19,835 nucleotides of DNA from Deltaproteobacteria bacterium (GTDB lineage Bacteria > Desulfobacterota > Desulfobacteria > Desulfobacterales > B30-G6). Shown here in pieces: positions 1-7,092 of this stretch. Each line of letters begins with the position of its first letter. Position 1 is the first letter of the stretch. Location: positions 1 to 19,835 of the forward strand of contig QMMS01000054.1 in assembly GCA_003647375.1 (NCBI GenBank), read 5' to 3'. The notes under the pieces were generated by a model that was not told where the DNA came from, did no database searches, and saw nothing but the letters and a program-made list of their open reading frames with translations. The position numbers were made by a program, and so were the translations under genes.

Positions 1-119
1 CAGACTTAATTGCAAACGAAAAAGTTATCGTTGAACTAAAAGCAGTTCGTGCCCTGGCCCTTGCGCATGAAGCACAATTAATCAATTACTTGAAGGCAAC
101 AAATATTGAAGTTGGGTTA
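1..119 (+). pseudogene. GxxExxY family protein, truncated C-terminal fragment
   Basis: The frame starting at base 3 reads DLIANEKVIVELKAV, then HEAQLINYLKAT and EVGLL. This matches the conserved C-terminal part of the small GxxExxY proteins (PD-(D/E)XK-like fold, function unclear), including the E-x-K core and the H-x-A-Q...YL motif. Family members normally continue for about 12-20 residues past GLL (an NFG...FKR-type ending) and then stop. Here the similarity ends at about base 119, where the stop codon of convergent serC begins. The frame then stays open by chance to base 836 antisense to serC. I infer a deletion that removed the end of this gene and its terminator. The 5' end lies outside the window, so it cannot be judged whether the rest is intact. 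Confidence 0.6.
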
Positions 120-1205
120 TTATCCTTTTTTCTGTTCAAACGCTTTCATGAAATCACAGAGTGCCTGGACTGCCGTCAGTGGTGTTGGATTGTATATGGA
201 TGCCCGGCACCCGCCCACCGAACGATGCCCCTTCAGTCCGCCCAGCTGGTTTTCAATTGCTTCTGCGACAAATGCCTTTTCCAGATCCTCATCCGGAAGA
301 CGAAAGGTCACGTTCATCATGGAGCGACTGTCCACCGCCGCTGTCCCTCGGTAAAATTCACTCTCATCGATGGTCTTGTACAACAAATCTGCCTTTTCCG
401 TGTTGGTTTCCGCCATTTTTTCGAGCCCGCCGATGGTCTCTTCGATCCACTTCAGAATCAGCTGCACCGTATAAATGGCAAAACAGGGGGGCGTGTTGAA
501 CATGGAATTCTTTGCCGAAAAGGTCGAATATTTCAAGATGGTGGGTATGGATTCCGGCACCATTTCAAGAAAATCATCCCGGATAACGACAACGCAGACA
601 CCTGCAGGGCCCATGTTTTTCTGGGCGCCCGCGTAAAACATGCCGAATTTATGGGCATCGAATGCACGGCTCAGGATATCGGACGACATGTCTGCAATCA
701 GCGGCACACCGCCAGTATCCGGGAATTCCGCCCACTGGGTCCCCTTTATGGTATTGTTGGAGGTGATGTGCGCGTACACAGCGTCCGGGTTAAAGGAAAT
801 GCCTTTGGGAATATAGGAAAAGTTTTTGTCCTCTGAAGAGGCCACCATTTGAATGGACTTGCCCTGAATCTCGGCCTCCTTGATGGCCTTGGTTGACCAG
901 GTGCCTGTATTGACATAATCGGCGGTCCCGCCATGGGCCAGAAAATTCATGGGCACCATGCAGAATTGCTGACTGGCCCCCCCTTGCAAAAAGAGCACAT
1001 GAAAGGTTTCGTCCAGGGTTAAGAGCCGCTTGAGACGCTCAATCGCATCATTGATAACATCATCGAACCACTTGGACCGGTGACTCACTTCGGTAATGGA
1101 CATGCCCGATCCCTTAAAGTCCAGAAAAGAGGCCTGTATTTCTTCCAGCACACTTAAAGGCAGAGCGGCAGGTCCCGCGTTGAAATTGTAAATTCTGTTT
1201 GTCAT
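120..1205 (-). CDS. serC: Phosphoserine aminotransferase
   Basis: SerC converts 3-phosphohydroxypyruvate and glutamate to O-phosphoserine in cytosolic serine synthesis and can also act in pyridoxal phosphate synthesis. The 361-residue protein has the full family length. It opens with IYNFNAGPAALP, carries the PLP-binding lysine in AGAQKNMGP (about Lys196), a QGGASQQF motif near residue 74, and the C-terminal GHRSVGGCRASIYNP signature. The ATG at 1205 is preferred over an in-frame ATG at 1220 because GGAGG lies 8 nt upstream of it. Its stop codon touches the broken GxxExxY fragment. It diverges from hisD across about 450 bp and has no operon partner in the window. Confidence 0.95.
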   Translation of the reverse strand: MTNRIYNFNAGPAALPLSVLEEIQASFLDFKGSGMSITEVSHRSKWFDDVINDAIERLKRLLTLDETFHVLFLQGGASQQFCMVPMNFLAHGGTADYVNTGTWSTKAIKEAEIQGKSIQMVASSEDKNFSYIPKGISFNPDAVYAHITSNNTIKGTQWAEFPDTGGVPLIADMSSDILSRAFDAHKFGMFYAGAQKNMGPAGVCVVVIRDDFLEMVPESIPTILKYSTFSAKNSMFNTPPCFAIYTVQLILKWIEETIGGLEKMAETNTEKADLLYKTIDESEFYRGTAAVDSRSMMNVTFRLPDEDLEKAFVAEAIENQLGGLKGHRSVGGCRASIYNPTPLTAVQALCDFMKAFEQKKG

Positions 1206-1271
1206 GAGTGTTTCCTCCATTCTTTCGCGACTTATATCAAGGCTTTAGTGTTTCTTAATAGAACATTACTT

Positions 1272-1300
1272 ATTAGCACAGAAATGAATCCATATGTCAA
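1272..1300 (-). promoter_or_regulatory. Candidate sigma70-type promoter for serC
   Basis: On the minus strand there is a perfect TTGACA (1300-1295), a 17-nt spacer, and GCTAAT (1277-1272), about 70 nt before the serC start. The -35 is ideal and the -10 keeps the TAAT part. Inference from consensus only. Confidence 0.45.
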
Positions 1301-1317
1301 TAAAATCGTGTTATGAA

Positions 1318-1345
1318 TTGACAAATGCGCCGATTTCAACATAAA
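1318..1345 (+). promoter_or_regulatory. Weak candidate promoter toward hisD
   Basis: A perfect TTGACA at 1318-1323 is followed after 16 nt by CATAAA. If used, the transcript would pass through the palindromic element at 1382-1579 before reaching hisD, giving a leader of about 300 nt with a large hairpin. The -10 match is modest, so this is a weak call. Confidence 0.25.
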
Positions 1346-1381
1346 TATACAGACCTATAACCAATCCTAAGTAACTCATAA

Positions 1382-1579
1382 GGCCGATGGGTGATCCTGA
1401 TGTGATCGGGAAACTGTCTGAGTTTCTTAGAGTCCATTATACCGAACAGTATGAAAAGTTCCAATAAGTTCTCTGCCATGCCAATTTGACATCATTTTTC
1501 TTTAATGTTTGGCCCTGTTCGGTATTATGGCCTCTTAGAAACGAGTTTTTCACGGTCACATCAGGGTTATCCATCGGCC
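1382..1579. repeat. 198-bp imperfect palindromic element (element 1)
   Basis: The left arm (1382-1449) and the reverse complement of the right arm (1515-1579) align along their whole length at roughly 80% identity. Both begin GGCCGATGG, both contain CCTGATGTGA, and both end TACCGAACAG; the loop is about 65 nt. The element lies in the serC-hisD gap (1206-1656); the rest of that gap holds only the candidate promoters and leaders. On the minus strand, 1573-1436 is a 45-codon ATG-initiated frame, and the plus arm also starts an ATG frame of 26 codons; neither is supported as a gene. A MITE-like insertion is one reading. No transposase or clear target duplication was seen. Confidence 0.75.
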
Positions 1580-1656
1580 GGAACCTTTTCCTTCTTTTGG
1601 AATATAGATCCGTAAATATACCACCATAAATATGATTTCAACGAGGATAAAACAAC

Positions 1657-2952
1657 ATGAAAACCTACACATACCCATCCTTGGCCGCTGAAAAAAGGCT
1701 TGAAGTGATCGAAAATAGAACCATCGGGTTCAAAAAGAAAGACATCACCGCGGTCAACCGCATTATCGAAAATATAAGAAAAAACGGTGATGCAGCCCTT
1801 ATCCGTTACACCCATCAATTTGATTCCGCAGCTGTGATCGAGTCATCCATCCAGGTAACCTCACAAGAAATTGAGACTGCCCTAAAAAATATTGATCGCA
1901 CATTTCTGAGGGCCCTCAACCGCGCAACAAGACAAATCAAGGCATTTCATCAGAAACAGCTTCAAAAATCATGGATCAGCACCGATCGGGAGGGCGTTCT
2001 TGTAGGACAGTTAATCAATCCTGTGGATGCTGCAGGCATTTACGTACCCGGTGGCAGAGAGGGAAAAACACCTCTTGTTTCGACGGTGTTGATGTGCGCC
2101 ATCCCCGCGGCGTTGGCAGGCGTCCATAGAATATCCATGGTAACCCCGCCCATGAAAAATGGTGCGGTCAACCCGCATCTGCTGGTTGCAGCAAAAAAGG
2201 CCGGCGTAAAGGATATTTACAAAGCGGGCAGCGCCTGGGCCATTGCCGCTCTGGCCTATGGTACGGAAACCATACCCAAGGCGGATGTCATTGTCGGCCC
2301 CGGCAATATCTACGTAACCCTTGCAAAAAAACTGGTCTCAGGGGATGTGGGCATCGATATGCTGGCAGGTCCCAGTGAGATTCTGATTGTGGCCGATGAC
2401 AGTGCCGTACCTGCCTATATCGCCGCAGACCTTCTTTCCCAGGCGGAACACGATCCGCTATCATCTTCGATCCTTGTGACAACATCGGCCGAGATCGCCA
2501 AGGAAGTTTCCATGGCGCTGGAAGAGCAGCTAAAAACCCTCCAGAGAAAAAACATTGCCGCGGCAGCCCTCAAAAAGTATGGGGCCATCCTGGTCGTACC
2601 GAACATCACCACGGCCATCAGCATTGCCAACCGGGTCGCCCCCGAACACCTCGAACTTCAGACCCGGAACCCGTTCAGCATCATTGGAAAAATCCGCCAT
2701 GCCGGTGCTGTTTTCGTTGGAAACCATACACCGGAACCTGTGGGCGACTATATTGCCGGACCGAATCACGTACTACCCACGGCAGGAACAGCGCGCTATT
2801 CATCGGCCCTTTCCGTCGACCATTTTGTCAAGAAGACCAGCCTTATCCACTACGCCGAGGCACCCTTCAAAAAGGAGGCCGGGGACATCATGCGGCTGGC
2901 AGAGGTGGAAGGACTCGATGCGCATGTCAATTCGGTGAAGATCAGGCTATAG
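1657..2952 (+). CDS. hisD: Histidinol dehydrogenase
   Basis: HisD performs the last two steps of histidine synthesis, oxidising L-histidinol to histidine with two NAD+, as a zinc-dependent homodimer in the cytosol. The 431-residue length is typical. Conserved stretches include YVPGGR (129-133), GPGNIYV (214-220) and DMLAGPSE (234-241). The expected zinc ligands are visible as Gln262, His265, Asp364 and His423, and the catalytic pair as Glu330-His331 in APEHLEL. These sit 3-4 residues after the E. coli positions. A GAGG about 11 nt before the ATG supports the start. No other his gene is present in the window, so it is separated from the rest of the pathway, at least on this side. Confidence 0.97.
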   Translation: MKTYTYPSLAAEKRLEVIENRTIGFKKKDITAVNRIIENIRKNGDAALIRYTHQFDSAAVIESSIQVTSQEIETALKNIDRTFLRALNRATRQIKAFHQKQLQKSWISTDREGVLVGQLINPVDAAGIYVPGGREGKTPLVSTVLMCAIPAALAGVHRISMVTPPMKNGAVNPHLLVAAKKAGVKDIYKAGSAWAIAALAYGTETIPKADVIVGPGNIYVTLAKKLVSGDVGIDMLAGPSEILIVADDSAVPAYIAADLLSQAEHDPLSSSILVTTSAEIAKEVSMALEEQLKTLQRKNIAAAALKKYGAILVVPNITTAISIANRVAPEHLELQTRNPFSIIGKIRHAGAVFVGNHTPEPVGDYIAGPNHVLPTAGTARYSSALSVDHFVKKTSLIHYAEAPFKKEAGDIMRLAEVEGLDAHVNSVKIRL

Positions 2953-3053
2953 ACTATAGACCGATAGGCTGATAGGCTGATAGGCTGTTAGACTGTAGGA
3001 TATTAGACTGATAGGCTGTAGGATAATAGGTTGTTTAGACTGTAGGCTGGTAG
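2951..3053. repeat. Degenerate tandem repeat tract, TAGGCTGA type
   Basis: Immediately after the hisD stop there are three perfect GATAGGCT units in a row (2963-2986), followed by variants such as TAGACTG, TAGGCTG and GGATAATAGG to about 3053. The period is 7-10 bases. No hairpin followed by a T-run is seen, so it is not an obvious terminator. Confidence 0.8.
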
Positions 3054-3101
3054 TCCCTTAACTGTATTTTTTGTGTACTTTGGGGCCAAAAATAAAGCAA
3101 T

Positions 3102-3216
3102 CACGAAAACACGAAATCTGAAAAACACGAAATTTTTCATGTTTTTTTTCGTGATTTCGTACCTTCGTGGTTTCGTGATAAAAAATCTTTTTCTTTTCTG
3201 GTTTATCCGGATTGGG
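3102..3216 (-). repeat. CACGAAA-type dispersed repeat, copy 1
   Basis: This stretch is made of CACGAAA/TTTCGTG units and ends in an AAAAAGATTTTTTATCACG-like part and a CCGGATAAACC-like part (read on minus). Its reverse complement aligns closely with 6942-7084. It sits downstream of both hisD and the convergent oxidoreductase gene. Beyond it, AGGAG-CTT-CTCCT at 3245-3257 can form a small hairpin. An open frame of 70 codons across this region is low complexity and is not called a gene. Confidence 0.8.
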
Positions 3217-3277
3217 TTCTGTGTAAGAACTACCGTATTGGCCCAGGAGCTTCTCCTACAGCCTGTGCTTTTATTAC

Positions 3278-3309
3278 AAACCTAAAACTTAAAACCTAAC
3301 ACTTAAAAC
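3278..3309. repeat. CCTAAAACTTAAAA-type degenerate repeat
   Basis: A short run alternating CCTAAAAC and TTAAAAC units lies directly after the stop of the minus-strand oxidoreductase gene. Similar runs occur at 7991-8020 and 8257-8272. Their role is unknown. Confidence 0.6.
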
Positions 3310-3311
3310 GG

Positions 3312-5273
3312 CTAAACAGCTACAACCCCTACCCGATAACACCTCAGGCAGCGATTTGCTTCGGCAATGGCTTCGGGAGTTGAAAAACCCTTTTCCACTT
3401 CATCAAAGGTTGTCTTGCGTGTCTCAGGCGGCAACATCTCTAGGTGCTTCCGCTTTGCCACGCCAATATCACCAAGCACTTCTTCCCGGTCGTATACCCT
3501 TACATCATTGTAAAATCGGTGAAAACAGTCCTCCCGGGTGTATTCGAGGGGCTGACCGTTGATGAGGTGGTCGATGCTCTGGGCAGCTTTCCGGCCGCCT
3601 GCACAGGCTGTTATCAGCGCACCCGGACCTGTCTCGCAATCCCCGGCGGAAAAAAGTTTGGGCCGGGATGTCTGCTTGGTGACATCATCCACAATAAAGG
3701 TCTTCCAGGCTGTTGTCTCTACCCCTTCCGTTCCCTCCAGGAGGGACAGGTCCACGCGCTGGCCGATGGCCGGCACAACCGTATCACAATCGAATGTAAA
3801 TTCGGATCCCTCGATGGGAACTGGTCTCCGGCGGCCACTCTTGTCGGGCGCTCCCAGTTTCATCCGGATACATTCGAGTCCGATCACCCGATCGTTTTCG
3901 GCAATGATGCGCACCGGCGTCGTCAAGAAGTTGAATTGAACATTCTCTTCTTCGGCATCCCGGATTTCCACTTCATCGGCAGGCATCTCCTTCCGGGTTC
4001 TTCGGTAAACCAGGTGCACATCCTCCTTCTCGATCCTGAATGCACTTCGCACACAGTCAATGGCAACATTCCCACCACCGATCACAACGACTTTTTTTCC
4101 ATCCGGGTAGGGATCCCGTCCCTGATTGATATCCAGAAGGTATTGAACACCAGGGATAAAACCTTTGTATCCTTTTTCTTCACCCTGAACCCGCATGGAT
4201 GTGCTGTCCTGTGCCCCGATACCGATAAATACAGCATCGAAATCGTTTTCCAGCTGTGACAGGGTAATATCCTTGCCAATGGTGGTATTGTAGTGAATCT
4301 CGACACCCAGTTTCTGGATTTGCTCCACCTCTGAACGTAAAACGGCCCGTGGAAGACGATAGTCGGGAATACCCACTGCCGACATGCCTCCGGGCTCTGA
4401 CAGGTGTTCATAGATAATCACGGCGTGCCCCATTTTGGCGAGATGAAATGCGCAGGTGACACCCGCTGGCCCGGCCCCGACAATGGCAACCTTGCCTGTT
4501 TTCGAAGACGTGACGATCTCATAAACAGGTTCCTTCTGTTTGGCCAGTTCTTGATCCGCCACAAACCGCTTAAGATATTTTATGGATACGGGCTCATCCA
4601 GATTGGCCCTGCGGCAATTTTCCTCACATGGACGCACACAGACACGTCCGACGATTCCCGGAAGAGGCAAGCGCGTACGAATAATATCCAGCGAATCCTG
4701 AAACCGGCCCTCTTTGATACATTCGACATAACGGGGAATGTCCAGGTGAATCGGGCAGGCTTCCATACACGGCGCCGTGACGTTGGCATGATATTGACCG
4801 GGCGTAAGGGTTCTCTTTGCGTCAACCAGATCCGAAAACTGCTCCGGGAAATAGGTCAAGGCCTGCAGAATCGGCAGGGGACCGGTCTTCCCGATACCGC
4901 ACTTGGCCGTACGATGGACCGTCTCGGCGACGTCTCTCAGGTAGACGATGTCTGATGGTCTGCCTTGGCCGTTGCATATAGCCTCCAGCGTTTTTACCAT
5001 AACGGTTGTTCCGGTCTGGCACGGTATGCACTTTCCGCAGGACTGGTTTTGTACAGCCTCCATGTATGCCCGGCAGAGATCCACCACATGAACATCTTCT
5101 GAACGAAGAACAAAACCATCCCAACCCATAAACGCCTTGATCGGTTCTGTTTCATTCAGCTTTTTAGGCATTTGAATTTCTTTGAATGCGTTGGGTTCCG
5201 TCATAGAACCGTTGGAGTCATCACGATTATCGACAACCTCTCCCGCCCAGGAACTGAATATGACATCTTTCAT
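3312..5273 (-). CDS. NAD(P)H- and FAD-dependent Fe-S oxidoreductase, NuoF-like plus GltD-like
   Basis: This 653-residue protein joins two modules. Residues about 45-150 resemble the Fe-S end of NuoF/HoxF, with Cys79, Cys82 and Cys85 (SCGKCIPC) and Cys125 as cluster ligands. Residues about 165 to the end resemble the small subunit of glutamate synthase: cysteines 169, 173, 212, 216 and 220 for 4Fe-4S clusters, an FAD site GAGPAG (266-271), an NAD(P) site GGGNVAID (399-406) and a second FAD motif SAGDCETGPG (542-551). It ends with CLRC (642-645). No glutamate synthase large subunit is nearby, so it probably moves electrons between NAD(P)H and an unknown acceptor; GltD-like subunits such as SfrB and NfnB are relatives in style. 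The start has a GGTGAG-type site upstream. The exact partner cannot be told. Confidence 0.85.
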   Translation of the reverse strand: MKDVIFSSWAGEVVDNRDDSNGSMTEPNAFKEIQMPKKLNETEPIKAFMGWDGFVLRSEDVHVVDLCRAYMEAVQNQSCGKCIPCQTGTTVMVKTLEAICNGQGRPSDIVYLRDVAETVHRTAKCGIGKTGPLPILQALTYFPEQFSDLVDAKRTLTPGQYHANVTAPCMEACPIHLDIPRYVECIKEGRFQDSLDIIRTRLPLPGIVGRVCVRPCEENCRRANLDEPVSIKYLKRFVADQELAKQKEPVYEIVTSSKTGKVAIVGAGPAGVTCAFHLAKMGHAVIIYEHLSEPGGMSAVGIPDYRLPRAVLRSEVEQIQKLGVEIHYNTTIGKDITLSQLENDFDAVFIGIGAQDSTSMRVQGEEKGYKGFIPGVQYLLDINQGRDPYPDGKKVVVIGGGNVAIDCVRSAFRIEKEDVHLVYRRTRKEMPADEVEIRDAEEENVQFNFLTTPVRIIAENDRVIGLECIRMKLGAPDKSGRRRPVPIEGSEFTFDCDTVVPAIGQRVDLSLLEGTEGVETTAWKTFIVDDVTKQTSRPKLFSAGDCETGPGALITACAGGRKAAQSIDHLINGQPLEYTREDCFHRFYNDVRVYDREEVLGDIGVAKRKHLEMLPPETRKTTFDEVEKGFSTPEAIAEANRCLRCYRVGVVAV

Positions 5274-5358
5274 GAATACTCACCCATCGTTAATATTTAT
5301 GTTTGCTTCTTCTGAAAGCAGCTTGGATGCTGGGAGGGTTGCTATTAGCTATAAGCTA

Positions 5359-5397
5359 CCCCTTGAACCCTTGGCCCCTCGAATCCTCGAACCCTTC
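5359..5397. repeat. Degenerate TTCGAGG-type repeat tract
   Basis: Read on minus, units like AAGGGTTCGAGG, ATTCGAGGGG and CCAAGGGTTCAAGGGG follow one another with a 7-9 base period. It lies in the 5' leader of the oxidoreductase gene, within the 5274-5682 gap, which otherwise holds a candidate promoter and palindromic element 2. Confidence 0.6.
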
Positions 5398-5447
5398 ATT
5401 GTGGGTCAGCTCTTTTGGAGATGATCCACAATTGATATTAAACGACC

Positions 5448-5476
5448 ATACAATTCGATTTCCAAAACAATGTCAA
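5448..5476 (-). promoter_or_regulatory. Candidate promoter for the oxidoreductase gene
   Basis: A perfect minus-strand TTGACA (5476-5471) is followed after 17 nt by TTGTAT (5453-5448). The -10 match is weak. It starts right beside palindromic element 2 and points away from it, giving a leader of about 170 nt that contains the TTCGAGG tract. Confidence 0.35.
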
Positions 5477-5483
5477 GTATCTA

Positions 5484-5664
5484 AGGGCTCGCGCAAAAAT
5501 AACTTCACATTTTGGCATCTCAGCTTCAGCCCATCTTTGGCCGATGTCTCACTCGCAAAATCCGCGAAATAGCTTGCTATTCCTGTGGTTTTGCTCTCTC
5601 GAATCAGCCAAACCTGAACCAAATCTGAGCGCCAACTTTATTAAGTTATTTTTGCGCGAACCCT
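5484..5664. repeat. 181-bp imperfect palindromic element with 22-bp terminal inverted repeats (element 2)
   Basis: The ends 5484-5505 and 5643-5664 are inverted repeats of 22 bases with one mismatch; they read AGGG(C/T)TCGCGCAAAA and then ATAACTT. The inside is also largely self-complementary around a centre AATAGC-TT-GCTATT, with matching GCAAAA(T/A)CC arms on each side. It begins 18 nt after the stop of the AICAR transformylase gene, so the transcript could fold into one long hairpin and end or be stabilised there. CTAA at both borders may be a short duplication, but this is uncertain. Confidence 0.8.
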
Positions 5665-5682
5665 AACGCAGAAATATTTGGG

Positions 5683-6933
5683 TTAGTGCTTGAAGCTTCT
5701 CTGACCCGTGTACACCATGGTAACGCCGGCTGCATTGCATGCCTCGATGGATTGATAGTCATTGGTGGATCCGCCGGGCTGGACAACTGCAGAAATACCC
5801 TCCCGAATACCCACGTCAACCCCGTCACGAAAAGGAAAGAACGCATCACTCACCATAGCAGCCCCGATCAGGCCGCCCTTTTCTTTAGACACGCGTGTGT
5901 CTATTTCAGACAGCGCTGCATCATCCTTCATGTCGTTGTAGGAAGTCTTGAATGTTTCAAAACAGTATCGATCCGCCAGTTTTCGATAGGCTTTATCCCG
6001 TGCGATCTCAGCAACACCGACCCTGTCCTGCTCGCCGGTTCCGATTCCGACGGTAACCAGATCCTTTACATAAATCACCGAGTTGGAGGTGATACCGGAT
6101 TCCACCAGCCAGCCAAAAAGCAGGTCCTGGTATTCCTTTTCCGTGGGAATTCGATCGGTTTTGTAGGTTTGTCCCTGATACGTACATTCCGCCGGCACCA
6201 GATCCTCTTTTGAACGTGCCGCGGGAACGAAGGACCACTGGGCAATAAAACCGCCGTCAATGAGACTTTTAAACTCTACACAACGCTTGCCAACAAAGCT
6301 TTGAAGTCTATTGATATTGTCTATCCGAATGACGCGCAGGTTTTTCTTCAAAGAAAAAATATCCATGACGCCTTCTTCGAACTCCGGAGCTACGACGACT
6401 TCTGAATACTGACTGGAAACGGCTTCCGCCGTAGCTTTGTCCACGGGTCGATTGAGCGCGATACAACCGCCAAATGCCGCCACCCTGTCAGCCATATTGG
6501 CCTTGACGTAGGCATCGGTCAACGTGTCTGCCTGGGCAACACCGCACGGATTGTTGTGCTTGACAATAACGACCGTTGGCTTGTCCACAAAATACCGCAG
6601 GATGTTCAGGGAATTGTCGGCATCCGTGAGGTTGGTTTTCCCGGGATGTTTACCTGACTGGAGCAGCTCGACATCCGACGCAAGATACTGTCCCGGCTGG
6701 ATGGTTTCGGTTTCACCCAGCATGAGATTGCCATTCACCAGTTTGAAAAGCGCAGCTTCCTGACCAGGGTTTTCTCCGTACCGCAGACCTTTTTGGACAC
6801 CATCGATCACCCAGGTGACCTTTTCGTAAAACAGGGTCTGACGTTTCTCCTTATCGATAAAACTTACCTCCATGTTGGCAGGAAAGTTGTCCTCCACGAT
6901 GGTACTGTACATTTTTTTCAAATCTTCAGACAT
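5683..6933 (-). CDS. purH: AICAR transformylase (stand-alone PurH C-terminal domain)
   Basis: It formylates AICAR to FAICAR using 10-formyltetrahydrofolate, the ninth step of IMP synthesis. The 416-residue protein holds only the transformylase part of PurH. It shows LRYGENPGQEAA (50-61), the catalytic Lys125-His126 in VKHNNPCGVA, AAFGGCIALN near 152-161, SDAFFPFRDG and QPGGSTND. It lacks the IMP cyclohydrolase domain, which the next gene upstream encodes, and begins with about 48 extra residues before LRYGENP. A GGGAG site 8 nt before the ATG supports the start; that site sits at the very edge of CACGAAA repeat copy 2. The two genes are likely co-transcribed, with 159 bp between them. Confidence 0.93.
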   Translation of the reverse strand: MSEDLKKMYSTIVEDNFPANMEVSFIDKEKRQTLFYEKVTWVIDGVQKGLRYGENPGQEAALFKLVNGNLMLGETETIQPGQYLASDVELLQSGKHPGKTNLTDADNSLNILRYFVDKPTVVIVKHNNPCGVAQADTLTDAYVKANMADRVAAFGGCIALNRPVDKATAEAVSSQYSEVVVAPEFEEGVMDIFSLKKNLRVIRIDNINRLQSFVGKRCVEFKSLIDGGFIAQWSFVPAARSKEDLVPAECTYQGQTYKTDRIPTEKEYQDLLFGWLVESGITSNSVIYVKDLVTVGIGTGEQDRVGVAEIARDKAYRKLADRYCFETFKTSYNDMKDDAALSEIDTRVSKEKGGLIGAAMVSDAFFPFRDGVDVGIREGISAVVQPGGSTNDYQSIEACNAAGVTMVYTGQRSFKH

Positions 6934-6941
6934 GGCAAGCT

Positions 6942-7084
6942 CCCAACCCGGATAAACCGGAAAAGAAAAAGATTTTTTATCACGAAATCACGAAAAGTCG
7001 AACGCGCAGCGCAGGCGCTTGCGCCGCGTGACCACGAAAAAGACCATGAAAATTTTCGTGTTTTTCAGATTTCGTGTTTTCGTG
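6942..7084 (+). repeat. CACGAAA-type dispersed repeat, copy 2
   Basis: This aligns with the reverse complement of 3102-3216, sharing CCGGATAAACC, AAAAGAAAAAGATTTTTTAT, runs of CACGAAA, and TTTTTCAGATTTCGTG. It differs by a GC-rich insert of about 36 bases (6995-7030) that can form a GGCGC-TT-GCGCC hairpin. It fills nearly all of the 159-bp gap between the two PurH genes and its edge carries the ribosome binding site of the downstream gene. Confidence 0.85.
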
Positions 7085-7092
7085 CTTCGGAT

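Noticed and set aside
120..836. Long plus-strand frame opposite serC
   Set aside because: It continues from the GxxExxY fragment, but everything past about base 119 is antisense serC with no protein family character.
1436..1573. 45-codon minus-strand frame across palindromic element 1
   Set aside because: Short, inside the palindrome, and without a recognisable family or clear ribosome site; not supported as a gene without copies to compare.
2951..3178. Possible CRISPR array
   Set aside because: Units are 7-10 bases, degenerate and contiguous; there are no regular repeats of 23-40 bases with unique spacers and no cas genes.
3073..3285. 70-codon frame in the hisD-oxidoreductase gap
   Set aside because: It is built from the CACGAAA repeat and gives a low-complexity hydrophobic peptide.
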